NCBI RefSeq assembly: GCF_003268595.1
Contig: NZ_CP029797.1
Location: forward strand, 269,501-333,500
DNA: 64,000 bases
Source: Paraliobacillus zengyii
Lineage (GTDB): Bacteria; Bacillota; Bacilli; Bacillales; Amphibacillaceae
Direction of reading: 5' to 3'
Below are positions 8,499-17,232 of this stretch, in pieces. Both the position numbers and the translations under genes were made by a program. Every line of letters starts with the position of its first letter. The first letter of the stretch is position 1. The notes below the pieces were generated by a model. The model saw only the letters and a list, made by a program, of their open reading frames with translations, did not search any database and was not told where the DNA came from.

Positions 8499-9431
8499 AT
8501 GTTGGAAACAGAAATGCTCCAAAAAAAGTTTAAAGATAAAGTAGCCGTAGATGGTGTCAATTTATATATGGAGAAAGGCGAATCGGTAGGCTTATTAGGT
8601 CCAAACGGTGCTGGTAAGTCAACAACCATTTCAATGATTTCTTCTTTAATAAAACCTACTGCTGGTGATGTTCGATTACATGGCAAAAGTGTTGTTAAAA
8701 ACCCTAATTCAATTCGGACCGTGCTAGGTGTTGTACCACAGGAAATAGCTTTATACGAAGAATTAACTGCATATGAAAACTTGAAATTCTTCGGACGGAT
8801 ATATGGACTTCGTGGTAAGGAACTTGAAGAAGCAATTCAACATGTTTTAGAAATAGTTGGATTAAAAGAACGTCACAAGGATTTAGTTAAAACATATTCT
8901 GGTGGAATGAAACGTCGTATTAATATTGCAGTTGCGCTTTTACATCAACCAGAGATTTTAATTATGGATGAACCAACTGTTGGAATTGATCCACAATCAC
9001 GCAGTTATATTTTAGAAATGGTCAGGCAATTAAATAGAGAAAAGGGGATGACAGTATTATATACAAGTCATTATATGGAGGAAGTGGAGCGTCTTTGTGA
9101 CCGTGTATATATCATGGATCATGGTCAAGTCATTGCTTCAGGTACAAAAGACGAATTAAAAAGTATTCTTTCAAATGAAGAGACTATAATGATCGAGATT
9201 AACCAACCTTCGCCTGAGCTTTATGATGCAATACAAGAAGATAAAAGAATTCAAAAAATAACTAAGACAGAAAAAGGATTTAAGCTAATTGTATCTAAAG
9301 GAAATAATATACTAGCAAGTATCTTTCATACTGCAGAGAAATACAGTGTCCAAATCATAAATGCCAATGTGCAAACACCAACCTTGGAAGATGTTTTTTT
9401 ACATTTGACTGGAAGGAAACTTAGAGATTAG
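8499..9431 (+). CDS. lnrL: ABC exporter ATP-binding protein (LnrL-like)
   Basis: Nucleotide-binding subunit of 310 residues. Walker A GPNGAGKST at 34-42, signature YSGGMKRR near 143, Walker B ILIMDEPT near 162, D-loop and the switch His in LYTSHYMEEVE near 190, then a C-terminal regulatory tail typical of drug-export ATPases. AGGAGG precedes the ATG by 8 nt. It would power the two permeases that follow, making a LnrLMN-type exporter against membrane-active natural products; substrate specificity is inferred from synteny only. Confidence 0.88.
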   Translation: MLETEMLQKKFKDKVAVDGVNLYMEKGESVGLLGPNGAGKSTTISMISSLIKPTAGDVRLHGKSVVKNPNSIRTVLGVVPQEIALYEELTAYENLKFFGRIYGLRGKELEEAIQHVLEIVGLKERHKDLVKTYSGGMKRRINIAVALLHQPEILIMDEPTVGIDPQSRSYILEMVRQLNREKGMTVLYTSHYMEEVERLCDRVYIMDHGQVIASGTKDELKSILSNEETIMIEINQPSPELYDAIQEDKRIQKITKTEKGFKLIVSKGNNILASIFHTAEKYSVQIINANVQTPTLEDVFLHLTGRKLRD

Positions 9432-9443
9432 GGAGGAATCAAA

Positions 9444-10718
9444 ATGTGGGATTTTCTAAAGAAAGATTTACTTATCCTTGTTCGAGATCGTGCCGAATTG
9501 ATCTTATTATTGTTGATGCCGTTTATTCTAATCTCTATTCTTGGCTTTGCACTACGCGGATTGATGACTGGTGATACGGAAGTACTTCGTATGCAAGTTG
9601 CGATAGTTCAGCAAGATCAAGAAGCAGAAGGGATTGCTCAATTTCAAAATGACCTAGAAAAGCAAAATTTTTCAAATCAAATGGCAACTCAAATGGATAA
9701 AGCTGCATCAGAAGTTTTACCTTATCAATTGCTAGGTGAAGTATTAGAGGATGATAGTGTTCGTGCGATGATAGAAGTGATCGAAATGAATAAAAGGGAA
9801 GCTGAACGAGCATTGAAGGAAGAAACTATTGAAGCTATCTTAATTCTGCCAGAGAATTTCACTTACCATACATTGAAAAAGATGTTTTTAAACATAGGCG
9901 AAGGTAGTCAGTTAGAATTACTTGTTCAACAGGAAGGTGAACTCCAGGCAGGAATTTTTCAAAATATTATGGAAAGCTTTACGCGCTCGGTCAATTTTGA
10001 ATATGCGATTGCAACAGCATCCGGCGGGCAGGATTTAGAGACAGGCGTTAGGACAGAAAATTTAGGAGAGGTTGAGACTATTTCTACGCGTGACCCAGTC
10101 ACATCATTTCAATACTATACACTCGCAATAGCTGTCATGTTTGTGATGTATGTTGCATCTACAATTGGAATTAGGGCATATATGGAGAAATATCAGTATG
10201 TTTTTAGTCGGATTATTTTAGCAGGGAGATCACCATTTGCGTATTTAAGCGGAAAGTTACTATCAACGATCGCAATTGTCATTATCCAATTGTTCATTCT
10301 TTTCACTTTATCAGCTTTTATATTCCAATCTTTCGATGGTGAAAGCTTATCTTTTTGGGGAGGCGTGTTACTAATTTCAATTGTATTGGCAATTTGTGTT
10401 GGAAGCTTAGCGACCCTATTAACATCACTATCTGTTCGCTATGATAGTAATAATATAAATGTTGTCTTTTCTGGTGGAGTTGTCACCTTATTCGCATTAG
10501 TTGGTGGTAGTTTTGTACCTGCCTCGCAATTCTCGAGTTTTTCTAGTGGAATTGGAGAATGGACACCAAATGGGGCAGCGTTATCTGCATATACAAAATG
10601 GTTGCAAGGTGCCGAGTTAATAAATTTACTACCTGAACTTAGTCGGATTATCGCGATAGCTGTTATCCTGTTTCTAATTAGTTTTGTAATTTTCCCGAAA
10701 AGGAGGTCTGCAAAATGA
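9444..10718 (+). CDS. lnrM: ABC-2 type exporter permease (LnrM-like)
   Basis: 424 residues with the ABC2_membrane_3 layout: one N-terminal transmembrane helix (residues ~15-38), a large polar extracytoplasmic region (~40-220), then five or six helices. It starts 13 nt after the ATPase stop with GGGAGG upstream and shares ATGA with the next permease. Forms the membrane channel with its neighbour in the LnrLMN-like exporter. Confidence 0.85.
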   Translation: MWDFLKKDLLILVRDRAELILLLLMPFILISILGFALRGLMTGDTEVLRMQVAIVQQDQEAEGIAQFQNDLEKQNFSNQMATQMDKAASEVLPYQLLGEVLEDDSVRAMIEVIEMNKREAERALKEETIEAILILPENFTYHTLKKMFLNIGEGSQLELLVQQEGELQAGIFQNIMESFTRSVNFEYAIATASGGQDLETGVRTENLGEVETISTRDPVTSFQYYTLAIAVMFVMYVASTIGIRAYMEKYQYVFSRIILAGRSPFAYLSGKLLSTIAIVIIQLFILFTLSAFIFQSFDGESLSFWGGVLLISIVLAICVGSLATLLTSLSVRYDSNNINVVFSGGVVTLFALVGGSFVPASQFSSFSSGIGEWTPNGAALSAYTKWLQGAELINLLPELSRIIAIAVILFLISFVIFPKRRSAK

Positions 10719-11830
10719 AATCCGTATTACTATTACAGTTTACTAGATTGAAGCGAGCCCCTGCACTGGTTTTGTCCTTTTTTATACTGACTATCATATT
10801 TGTTGCAATGTTAGCGGGTTCTGAATCAGAAGCGAAAATTACAGTATACACATATAGCGAAACATTAGATACAAATGAAGTAACAAATTGGGTAGCCACC
10901 CTTAATCAATCAGATGGATATGATTTTCAATTAGTGGGAAGTTCTGAGGTTAAAGAGCTTATTGAGACTGGAGATATTAACTTTGCGTTACAATTAAATA
11001 ACTGGAATTACAAGTTTTTAGTTGGCACGGAAGATGAAGAACGAATAGCCGTAGAACAGTATGTAACGCAGGTGTTTAGAGAAGAAATACGTTTAAATGA
11101 ACTTGTAGGTAAATCAGAAATCGATAAAATAAAATTTCGATCAGAAGTCAAATTGGCAATGGAAAATCCAGTAATAACTGTTAAAACACAAGCCCTAGAA
11201 GAAAGTAGTGAAGCTAGTACTCTTTCAGGAAATTATCAACTATTGTTTGGTACGGCGTTACACTTTTCTATTTATACGGTCTTGTTTAGTTTAATGAATA
11301 TTGTTGATGAGAAACGTCAGGGCACTTGGGATCGCTTAATATTATCACCAATTCGTAAATTGCAAATATATTTGGGTCATTTATGTTACTGTTTTTTAAT
11401 TGGTTTTCTACAAATCACTTTTGTATTTCTATTTTTTGATTATGTTTATGGTTATGATTTTGGTTTTGGCCCCAACTTCGGTGCCATCTTATTAATTATA
11501 GGTAGCTACATTTTTTCTATAGTCGCACTAGGCATGCTTGTGATGGGATTAGTTAAATCAACCCAACAGCTACAGGCAGTCAATCCACTTATTGCAACAG
11601 GAATGGCAATGTTAGGTGGTGCATTCTGGCCACTTGAAGCAGTTTCTAATCAGTTATTGCTTGCGTTATCAAAAGGTATGCCAATATTTTATGGAATAAA
11701 GGCACTAGAAGAAGTAATTATATACAATAAAGGAATTATGGAAGTCCTCCCATCAATCTCGTTTATGCTATTGTTCGGTGTAATTTGTATGGGAGTTGGA
11801 GTTAATTTAATGGAACGAGTGAAAGGTTAG
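10715..11830 (+). CDS. lnrN: ABC-2 type exporter permease (LnrN-like)
   Basis: 371 residues with the same architecture as the preceding permease: helix at ~15-35, extracytoplasmic domain ~36-175, then a cluster of helices with ABC-2 features (IVDEKRQGTWDRLILSPI near 198). AAAAGGAGG lies before the start within the previous gene, and the genes overlap by four bases. Second channel half of the exporter and last gene of the operon. Confidence 0.85.
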   Translation: MKSVLLLQFTRLKRAPALVLSFFILTIIFVAMLAGSESEAKITVYTYSETLDTNEVTNWVATLNQSDGYDFQLVGSSEVKELIETGDINFALQLNNWNYKFLVGTEDEERIAVEQYVTQVFREEIRLNELVGKSEIDKIKFRSEVKLAMENPVITVKTQALEESSEASTLSGNYQLLFGTALHFSIYTVLFSLMNIVDEKRQGTWDRLILSPIRKLQIYLGHLCYCFLIGFLQITFVFLFFDYVYGYDFGFGPNFGAILLIIGSYIFSIVALGMLVMGLVKSTQQLQAVNPLIATGMAMLGGAFWPLEAVSNQLLLALSKGMPIFYGIKALEEVIIYNKGIMEVLPSISFMLLFGVICMGVGVNLMERVKG

Positions 11831-11837
11831 CTTGATT

Positions 11838-11868
11838 ACTCCTTATCGTTATGTAGATAGGGAGTTTT
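11838..11868 (+). terminator. Terminator of the lnr-like operon
   Basis: ACTCCTTATC pairs with GATAGGGAGT with one T-G wobble and is followed by TTTT. Confidence 0.75.
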
Positions 11869-11966
11869 GCTATGTCTGTAATGAGTCTCTATTCGAGTAT
11901 TTCAACTATAAATACATTGCAACTTCCTTCATTTACCTTTATTCTAATAAAAATGGAGGGGTGTTT

Positions 11967-12527
11967 ATGAAATTCGTATTATTATTTGGACCACAAGCAG
12001 TAGGAAAAATGACTATTGGACATGAGTTAGAAAAGGTGACAGATCTAAAACTCTTCCACAATCACATGACGATTGAATTAGTTAAACCGTTTTTTGATTT
12101 TGGTACACCTTCGTTTGAGCGTCTTGTACATTTATTTCGAAATGAAATTTTTCAAGAAGTTGCAGCTAGCGAAATGCCTGGGTTGATATTTACATATGTC
12201 TGGGCATTAGATCAACAGGAAGATTGGGATTTTGTTGAAAGAGTGAAAACAACTTTTGAGGAAAAAGGTGCTGAAATTTATTTTGTTGAACTGGAAGCGG
12301 ATCCAGAGGAACGAATAAAGAGAAATAGTACACCACACCGATTAGAGCACAAAGCAACAAAACGAAATATCGAACAATCTGAAAAAAACTTGCGTGAAAC
12401 AATGGAGCAATATCGTTTAAATTCAAATGAAGGTGAAATTAAACAGGAACACTATCTTCGTATTAATAATACCAATCTGACTGCAGAAGAAGTCGCGAAA
12501 GAAATTAAGGAAACATTTGATTTATAA
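11967..12527 (+). CDS. P-loop nucleoside/shikimate-kinase-like ATPase, function unknown
   Basis: 186 residues. Walker A GPQAVGKMT is at residues 8-16, and the fold looks like the AAA_33/shikimate kinase-like small kinases (a conserved HNHMTIEL after the P-loop, then VELEADPEERIKRN, and a lid with RLEHKATKRN). Such proteins phosphorylate small molecules, but no substrate can be named. GGAGGGG is 7 nt before ATG 11967; the frame stays open upstream but lacks a better start. Stands alone between two terminators. Confidence 0.7.
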   Translation: MKFVLLFGPQAVGKMTIGHELEKVTDLKLFHNHMTIELVKPFFDFGTPSFERLVHLFRNEIFQEVAASEMPGLIFTYVWALDQQEDWDFVERVKTTFEEKGAEIYFVELEADPEERIKRNSTPHRLEHKATKRNIEQSEKNLRETMEQYRLNSNEGEIKQEHYLRINNTNLTAEEVAKEIKETFDL

Positions 12528-12540
12528 TAATGATAAAGGT

Positions 12541-12577
12541 AAAGGCGTACTTGATTTGATATCAAGTGCGCTTTTTT
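12541..12577 (+). terminator. Rho-independent terminator
   Basis: GCGTACTTGAT pairs with ATCAAGTGCGC (one wobble) followed by a run of T; ends the P-loop kinase transcript. Confidence 0.85.
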
Positions 12578-12629
12578 ATTAAGCAATACCATTAAATTAG
12601 TATTAAAATAGGACTTCCGAACCTTTATA

Positions 12630-12668
12630 GGAACAAATGTTCTGTTTTTGGCAAAAACATGCTATACT
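12630..12668 (+). promoter_or_regulatory. LexA-type SOS box with extended -10 promoter
   Basis: GAACAAATGTTC at 12631-12642 is a perfect palindrome that fits the core of the Bacillus LexA consensus CGAACRNRYGTTYG; only the outermost C and G are changed. Eighteen bases later TGCTATACT supplies an extended -10 (12661-12668). No good -35 is visible, as the operator lies in its place. It precedes the small toxin gene. Confidence 0.6.
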
Positions 12669-12730
12669 ACAAGCAAATAATTTTCTATTTGGACAGGTTT
12701 ATTAGTCTCAATAACAAGGAGTTGAAGCTT

Positions 12731-12826
12731 GTGGGTGTATATGAAAGTTTTATGGTATTGTTTGGGTTTGGTACGTTTTTGATTGCATTACTTGCGTTGA
12801 TCGTTACCTTGATTAATAAAAAGTAG
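12731..12826 (+). CDS. Putative holin-like toxin, 31 residues (type I toxin family)
   Basis: A single-helix membrane peptide starting with GTG: VGVYESFMVLFGFG followed by a hydrophobic run and ending LINKK. The (M)xVYESLxxMxxFG N-terminus with a basic tail is the pattern of the putative holin-like toxin family (Hol_Tox, PF16935). AAGGAG lies 9 nt before the GTG. Such peptides depolarise membranes and are usually held off by an antisense RNA. A LexA-like box sits upstream, so induction by DNA damage is plausible. The antisense RNA was not located. Confidence 0.7.
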   Translation: MGVYESFMVLFGFGTFLIALLALIVTLINKK

Positions 12827-12876
12827 ACCTAACTATTTATCTGGTGGCCAAGTGAGATCTATCGTATGTAATGCTT

Positions 12877-12942
12877 ACCACTATTGCTAAATGCTTTAGT
12901 AAAAGCATTTGTCAATGCGCCCTAGGATAGCTGTGGTTTTTG
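12877..12942 (+). terminator. Composite hairpin and terminator after the toxin gene
   Basis: An inner stem AAATGCTTT/AAAGCATTT lies inside an outer pairing of ACCACTAT with ATAGCTGTGGT followed by TTTTTGT. The 50-nt structured 3' region is typical of type I toxin transcripts. Confidence 0.55.
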
Positions 12943-12970
12943 TATTTAATCCGTTTATTTAAATAATCAG

Positions 12971-13022
12971 TTGACCGGTGTGGTCTAAAATACTATAATG
13001 AAACCAATCGACCATGATGGTC
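12971..13022 (+). promoter_or_regulatory. TetR-gene promoter with two 13-bp operators
   Basis: -35 TTGACC (12971-12976), 17-bp spacer, -10 TATAAT (12994-12999). Two palindromes with the same arms, GACCGGTGTGGTC (12973-12985) and GACCATGATGGTC (13010-13022), cover the -35 region and the transcription start, 37 bp centre to centre. This is the layout of an autorepressed TetR-type regulator. Confidence 0.8.
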
Positions 13023-13029
13023 TAAAGAG

Positions 13030-13680
13030 GTGAACCCAATTATCGATAAATTTGCTGGCTTGGACAAGGAAAAACAGAAGCGAATAATAAATGCAGCTCT
13101 AGAGGAGTTTGCTGAGCGAGGATATCAGGAAGCGTCAACAAACCGTATAGTTAAAGCGGCTGGTATTGGAAAAGGGATGTTGTTTTATTATTTTAAAAAC
13201 AAAAAGACATTATACCATTATTTATTGACCGATAGTTTAGATATAATGCTTAATGACTTTTTAGAGGAAATAGATATGAATGAAACAGATTTTATTGAGC
13301 GATTACATCAAATTGCTAGAATAAAACTAAAATTATTCATCAAACATCCTCATGTGATTAATTTTCTCGGTACATTCATGTTAGCTCAAGAGGATAACTT
13401 ACCTGTAGATATCTCAGAAAAATATCAACGACTACAAACGATAGGATTTAGCAAAATGTATGAAGATATTGATCGTAGTTTATTCCGAAGTGATATAGAT
13501 GTTGAAAAAGCATTCCAATTAATTAGATGGGGAATCGAGGGTTATCAAGAGGAATTAAAGATGCGTTTAAAAGGTAAAAAATTTAATGCGAATGATTTGG
13601 AAGCCCATTGGAAGGAATTCTATCAGTATCTAGCTATATTAAAAACTGTTTTCTATCAAAAGGGAGATTCAGGATTATGA
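13030..13680 (+). CDS. TetR/AcrR-family repressor of the downstream exporter
   Basis: 216 residues. An N-terminal helix-turn-helix is clear: RIINAALEEFAERGYQEAST followed by NRIVKAAGIGKGMLFYYFKNK; the rest is a variable ligand-binding domain. It is first in an operon with an ABC ATPase (ATGA overlap) and permease, so it probably represses its own operon until the exported compound binds. The start is uncertain: GTG 13030 lies inside the SD-like AAAGAGGTGA, while an in-frame ATT at 13039 is at the normal distance from it. Confidence 0.85.
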   Translation: MNPIIDKFAGLDKEKQKRIINAALEEFAERGYQEASTNRIVKAAGIGKGMLFYYFKNKKTLYHYLLTDSLDIMLNDFLEEIDMNETDFIERLHQIARIKLKLFIKHPHVINFLGTFMLAQEDNLPVDISEKYQRLQTIGFSKMYEDIDRSLFRSDIDVEKAFQLIRWGIEGYQEELKMRLKGKKFNANDLEAHWKEFYQYLAILKTVFYQKGDSGL

Positions 13681-14570
13681 CCATTTTGCAGGTAAACAAT
13701 GTGACGAAGAAATTTGTTGAGTTCACGGCATTGGACGGGGTTAATTTAGAAGTAAAACAGGGAGAAATTCACGGATTTATTGGTCCGAACGGTGCGGGTA
13801 AATCAACAACGATTCGTGTACTACTCGGTTTACTACAAGCAACCTCAGGTGAAGCGAAAATTTTCGGGAAAGATGCCTGGCGAGACGCTGTGGAGATTCA
13901 TAAACGATTGGCTTATGTACCAGGTGATGTTAATCTATGGCCGAATTTAACAGGTGGCGAAGTAATCGATCTGTTTTTAAAAATGCGTGGTACTGCAGTT
14001 AACCAATCGAAACGTATGGAGTTAATTGAGCGATTTAATCTTGATCCATCAAAAAAATGTCGAACTTATTCGAAGGGTAATCGGCAAAAGATAGCATTAA
14101 TTGCTGCTTTTACAGCTGAAGCAGATTTATATATTTTAGATGAACCGACATCAGGTTTAGATCCTTTGATGGAACGAGTCTTTCAAACATATGTTGAAGA
14201 AGCGAAAGAACAAGGAGCAAGTGTCTTATTATCGAGCCATATTTTATCGGAAGTAGAACGTTTATGTGATCGTGTTGGAATAATTCGAGAAGGAAAAATG
14301 ATTGAAACAGGGTCATTAACTGAATTACGTCATTTAACTCGTGTTCGCTTAGTTGTAGAAACAAATGAACAAATAAGTGCACTAGCAACAGTCAAAGGTG
14401 TCCATGATCTACAAGAACTAGGGAAACGAGCGTATATATTTCAAGTTGATGCTGAAGAATTAAGCCATGTAATGGAATACGTCAGCCGTTTTGGAATTGT
14501 GAAATTGGAGAGTACACCACCAACCTTAGAGGACTTATTTATGCGTCATTATGAGGGAGAGATGCAGTAA
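13677..14570 (+). CDS. ABC exporter ATP-binding protein
   Basis: 297 residues. Walker A GPNGAGKST near residue 39, signature motif YSKGNRQK (a variant of LSGGQ) near 134, Walker B LYILDEPTSGLDP near 152, switch His in LLSSHILSEVE. The C-terminal ~80 residues match drug-export ATPases. It overlaps the TetR gene by four bases and the permease by one base. Likely an antibiotic or toxic-compound exporter; substrate unknown. Confidence 0.88.
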   Translation: MTILQVNNVTKKFVEFTALDGVNLEVKQGEIHGFIGPNGAGKSTTIRVLLGLLQATSGEAKIFGKDAWRDAVEIHKRLAYVPGDVNLWPNLTGGEVIDLFLKMRGTAVNQSKRMELIERFNLDPSKKCRTYSKGNRQKIALIAAFTAEADLYILDEPTSGLDPLMERVFQTYVEEAKEQGASVLLSSHILSEVERLCDRVGIIREGKMIETGSLTELRHLTRVRLVVETNEQISALATVKGVHDLQELGKRAYIFQVDAEELSHVMEYVSRFGIVKLESTPPTLEDLFMRHYEGEMQ

Positions 14571-16174
14571 TGACTAATCAATTAATCGATCAGTCAGGTG
14601 TATTGTTTCGTTTTTTAGTAAAACGTGAACGGGTTAAGCTGCCAATATGGATCATGTCTATTTTAGTGACAACACTTTCGGTAGCAGTTGCATTTACTGG
14701 TTTGTATCAAAGTGTTCAAGAACGACAAGCAATGGCAGAAACAATGCGTAACCCTGCAATGGCAGCATTAGTTGGTCAGGGGTATGGATTGGATAATTAT
14801 ACTGATGGTGCAATGATGGCGCATCAAATGTTATTGATAACAGCAGTTGTAGTAGCGATTATGAATATATTATTAGTTGTTCGGCTCACAAGAGCGGACG
14901 AAGAAGATGGTCAGCTCGAAATGTTACGTGCCTTGCCAATGGGTAGATTAGCGCAAACGTATGCTGTTATGATTTTAGTGGTAGGTACAAATGTAGTGAT
15001 GGCATTTTTAGCAGCAGTTGGCTTATCTGTTCTAGGGATAGATACGATTAATATAAGTGGCTCTTTATTATATGGCGCTGTCTTAGGAACAACGGGGATT
15101 TTCTTTGCAGCGGTAACAATGCTAGTTGCACAGCTTTCCGATAATTCGAGGGGTGCAATGATGCTCGCATACACTGTGTTGGGTGTATCTTACTTCATTC
15201 GAGCAATTGGCGATGCCGGTAACACAACAATATCTTGGTTTTCACCATTAGGCTTATTGATGGGTGCAGAAGTATATGTAAACAATTATTGGTGGCCCGT
15301 ATTAGTGACATTGATTGTTTCGGGGCTAGTTATTGTAATGGCATTTTTTCTCAATCAAATACGAGATATAGGATCTGGCTTTTTGCCATCTCAGTCTGGT
15401 AAAATGCATGCATCACGCTTTTTGCAAACACCATTAGGTCTAGCGATGAGGCTTCAACGCACACCTATTATTGCGTGGACGATAGGAATGTTTGTTATTG
15501 GAGCGTCATACGGATCCGTGTTGGGGGATTTGGATACATTTTTTGAAGAAAATGAAGTGATTAAACAAATGCTGTCATCTGGAGAAGAGATACCCATGAC
15601 GGAACAGTTTCTATCAATGCTAATGGTAATTATGGCAATGATTGCAACTGTACCAGCAGTTATGACATTGGTTAAAATAAAGGCTGAGGAAAAACAACAA
15701 CGAACAGAGCATTTATTAGCAAGAGCAATATCAAAACCGAGACTATTAGCCAGCTATTTGATTATTGCATTTCTTACTAGTATTGTGATGTTAGCTGTAT
15801 CCGTGCTTGGCTTAGCCTCAACTGGTTTAGCGGTGTTGGAAATCGATATTTCGTTCACAACATTGCTACAAGCTATGATAGTTTATCTTCCGGCCTTGTG
15901 GGTGATGCTTGGAGTTACTACTTTATTGATTGGAATAGGACCAAGGTTCAGTGCATTTAGCTGGTTCTATCTTTTGTATGCCTTCTTTGTAGTCTATTTA
16001 GGCGGATTACTAGAATTCCCAAAATGGCTAGCTAATCTATCACCGTTTGCGCACATACCACAGCTACCAGTAGAGGAAATTAACTATTATTCCTTAATTA
16101 GTTTGACTGTAATTGCAGGTGTATTAATACTAATAGGGTTTATTGGATATAGAAAAAGGGATGTACAAGGATGA
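14570..16174 (+). CDS. ABC exporter permease of the tetronasin-resistance type
   Basis: 534 residues with about twelve predicted helices in two similar halves (around residues 20-270 and 290-530), so one chain could supply the whole channel. The pattern of a cytoplasmic RLTRADEEDGQLEMLRALP loop in the first half, echoed by KIKAEEKQQRTEHLLARAIS in the second, resembles the TnrB3/COG3559 permeases. Its start overlaps the ATPase stop (TAATG). A TetR-ATPase-large-permease operon of this kind normally confers resistance to an ionophore or other drug. Confidence 0.83.
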   Translation: MTNQLIDQSGVLFRFLVKRERVKLPIWIMSILVTTLSVAVAFTGLYQSVQERQAMAETMRNPAMAALVGQGYGLDNYTDGAMMAHQMLLITAVVVAIMNILLVVRLTRADEEDGQLEMLRALPMGRLAQTYAVMILVVGTNVVMAFLAAVGLSVLGIDTINISGSLLYGAVLGTTGIFFAAVTMLVAQLSDNSRGAMMLAYTVLGVSYFIRAIGDAGNTTISWFSPLGLLMGAEVYVNNYWWPVLVTLIVSGLVIVMAFFLNQIRDIGSGFLPSQSGKMHASRFLQTPLGLAMRLQRTPIIAWTIGMFVIGASYGSVLGDLDTFFEENEVIKQMLSSGEEIPMTEQFLSMLMVIMAMIATVPAVMTLVKIKAEEKQQRTEHLLARAISKPRLLASYLIIAFLTSIVMLAVSVLGLASTGLAVLEIDISFTTLLQAMIVYLPALWVMLGVTTLLIGIGPRFSAFSWFYLLYAFFVVYLGGLLEFPKWLANLSPFAHIPQLPVEEINYYSLISLTVIAGVLILIGFIGYRKRDVQG

Positions 16175-16195
16175 AATAAGTTCTTGAAGAGAACA

Positions 16196-16245
16196 GATAA
16201 ATAGAAAGAAGTCACGGCATCAGCTGTGGCTTCTTTCTATTTATC
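16196..16245. terminator. Long hairpin terminator
   Basis: GATAAATAGAAAGAAG.CAC and GTG.CTTCTTTCTATTTATC form a 20-bp stem, closing the TetR-exporter operon. The T-tract is interrupted, but the stem is strong. Confidence 0.75.
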
Positions 16246-16325
16246 GGACGAACGCAGAAAATAATTGTTTATGTAACCATTTTCATGTAATGTATACCTG
16301 TATCTTTATAGTCAGGGCATTAATC

Positions 16326-16388
16326 ATGGGTTTAGTATTGGCGATTTTCATTAAAAATAGTGATTCAGTAAGAAATGAAGAAGTGTAA
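16326..16388 (+). pseudogene. Possible C-terminal remnant of a membrane transporter
   Basis: A short open frame reading MGLVLAIFIKNSDSVRNEEV looks like the last helix and tail of a multi-helix transporter, with hydrophobic codons (YTCIFIVRALI) continuing upstream in frame. No further homology is visible. The rest of 16246-16500 shows no gene. Weak call. Confidence 0.25.
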
Positions 16389-16507
16389 ATAGTTTAAAAC
16401 AAAACTTTATCAAGGAGAACTAACAAGCGGTGAGTGAAGAGGATCCCAGTGCTTGAGTTTTCATTTTATATGATGCTGATAAGCGTATTTGATAAGAGGT
16501 GATGAAA

Positions 16508-17176
16508 GTGATAAAAGCAGTTCTGTTTGATCTTGATGGTACATTATTAGATCGAGATACAACAATTAGGAACTTCATTGAGGATCAATATGATCGATTT
16601 CGCCATTACTTATATACTGTACCAAAACGTAATTATGTTAATCGCTTTATCGAGTTAGATCAGCATGGTTATGTATGGAAAGATAAGGTATATAAAGAAT
16701 TAATTGAAGAATACCATTTCGCTGAGTTAACGTGGGAGAGTATGTTAGAAGATTATCTTCTGCACGTCAGTGAACATGCAGTTGCCTATAGTGGCTTAAA
16801 TGAAATGATTAAAACGCTAAAGAGAAGCGGTTATCATTTAGGTATCATCACGAATGGTAAAAGCGTATTGCAAATGAATATGATAGAAGTATTAAACATA
16901 AAGTCGTATTTTGATGTGATACTTATATCAGAATCAGAAGGTATTAAAAAACCTGACCCACTTATTTTTCAAAAAGCGCTTATTTCACTGAAAGTTAGAC
17001 CAAATGAAAGCATATATATAGGAGATCACCCTAAAAATGATGTCCAAGCAGCAATGTCTATTGGCATGCAAGGAATATGGAAAAGAAATAATAGTACGGC
17101 TATAATTGACGCGGATGCAGTTATTGATAATTTGGCAGAGATTCCTAGAATAATAGAGAACATTTCTCATCCTTGA
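16508..17176 (+). CDS. HAD-superfamily hydrolase
   Basis: About 222 residues. Motif I is KAVLFDLDGTLLDRDT at the N-terminus with the nucleophile and acid Asp; motif II is the Thr in LGIITNGKS; motif III/IV are EGIKKPDPLIF (Lys) and IYIGDHPKNDVQAA (Asp pair). The helical cap between motifs I and II marks it as subclass I, the phosphoglycolate phosphatase or beta-phosphoglucomutase group. The SD AAGAGGTGAT points to GTG 16508 as the start; ATG 16502 lies within the SD. Substrate unknown; the next gene is a sugar kinase. Confidence 0.85.
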   Translation: MIKAVLFDLDGTLLDRDTTIRNFIEDQYDRFRHYLYTVPKRNYVNRFIELDQHGYVWKDKVYKELIEEYHFAELTWESMLEDYLLHVSEHAVAYSGLNEMIKTLKRSGYHLGIITNGKSVLQMNMIEVLNIKSYFDVILISESEGIKKPDPLIFQKALISLKVRPNESIYIGDHPKNDVQAAMSIGMQGIWKRNNSTAIIDADAVIDNLAEIPRIIENISHP

Positions 17177-17232
17177 TAATAGATTGTTCTTGCTGAAAAG
17201 ATAAGAATGGATTTGAAAGGCGGGAGGATAAA

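Noticed and set aside
16196..16245. Possible small RNA from the 20-bp stem
   Set aside because: No promoter seen; position directly after the exporter operon fits a terminator.
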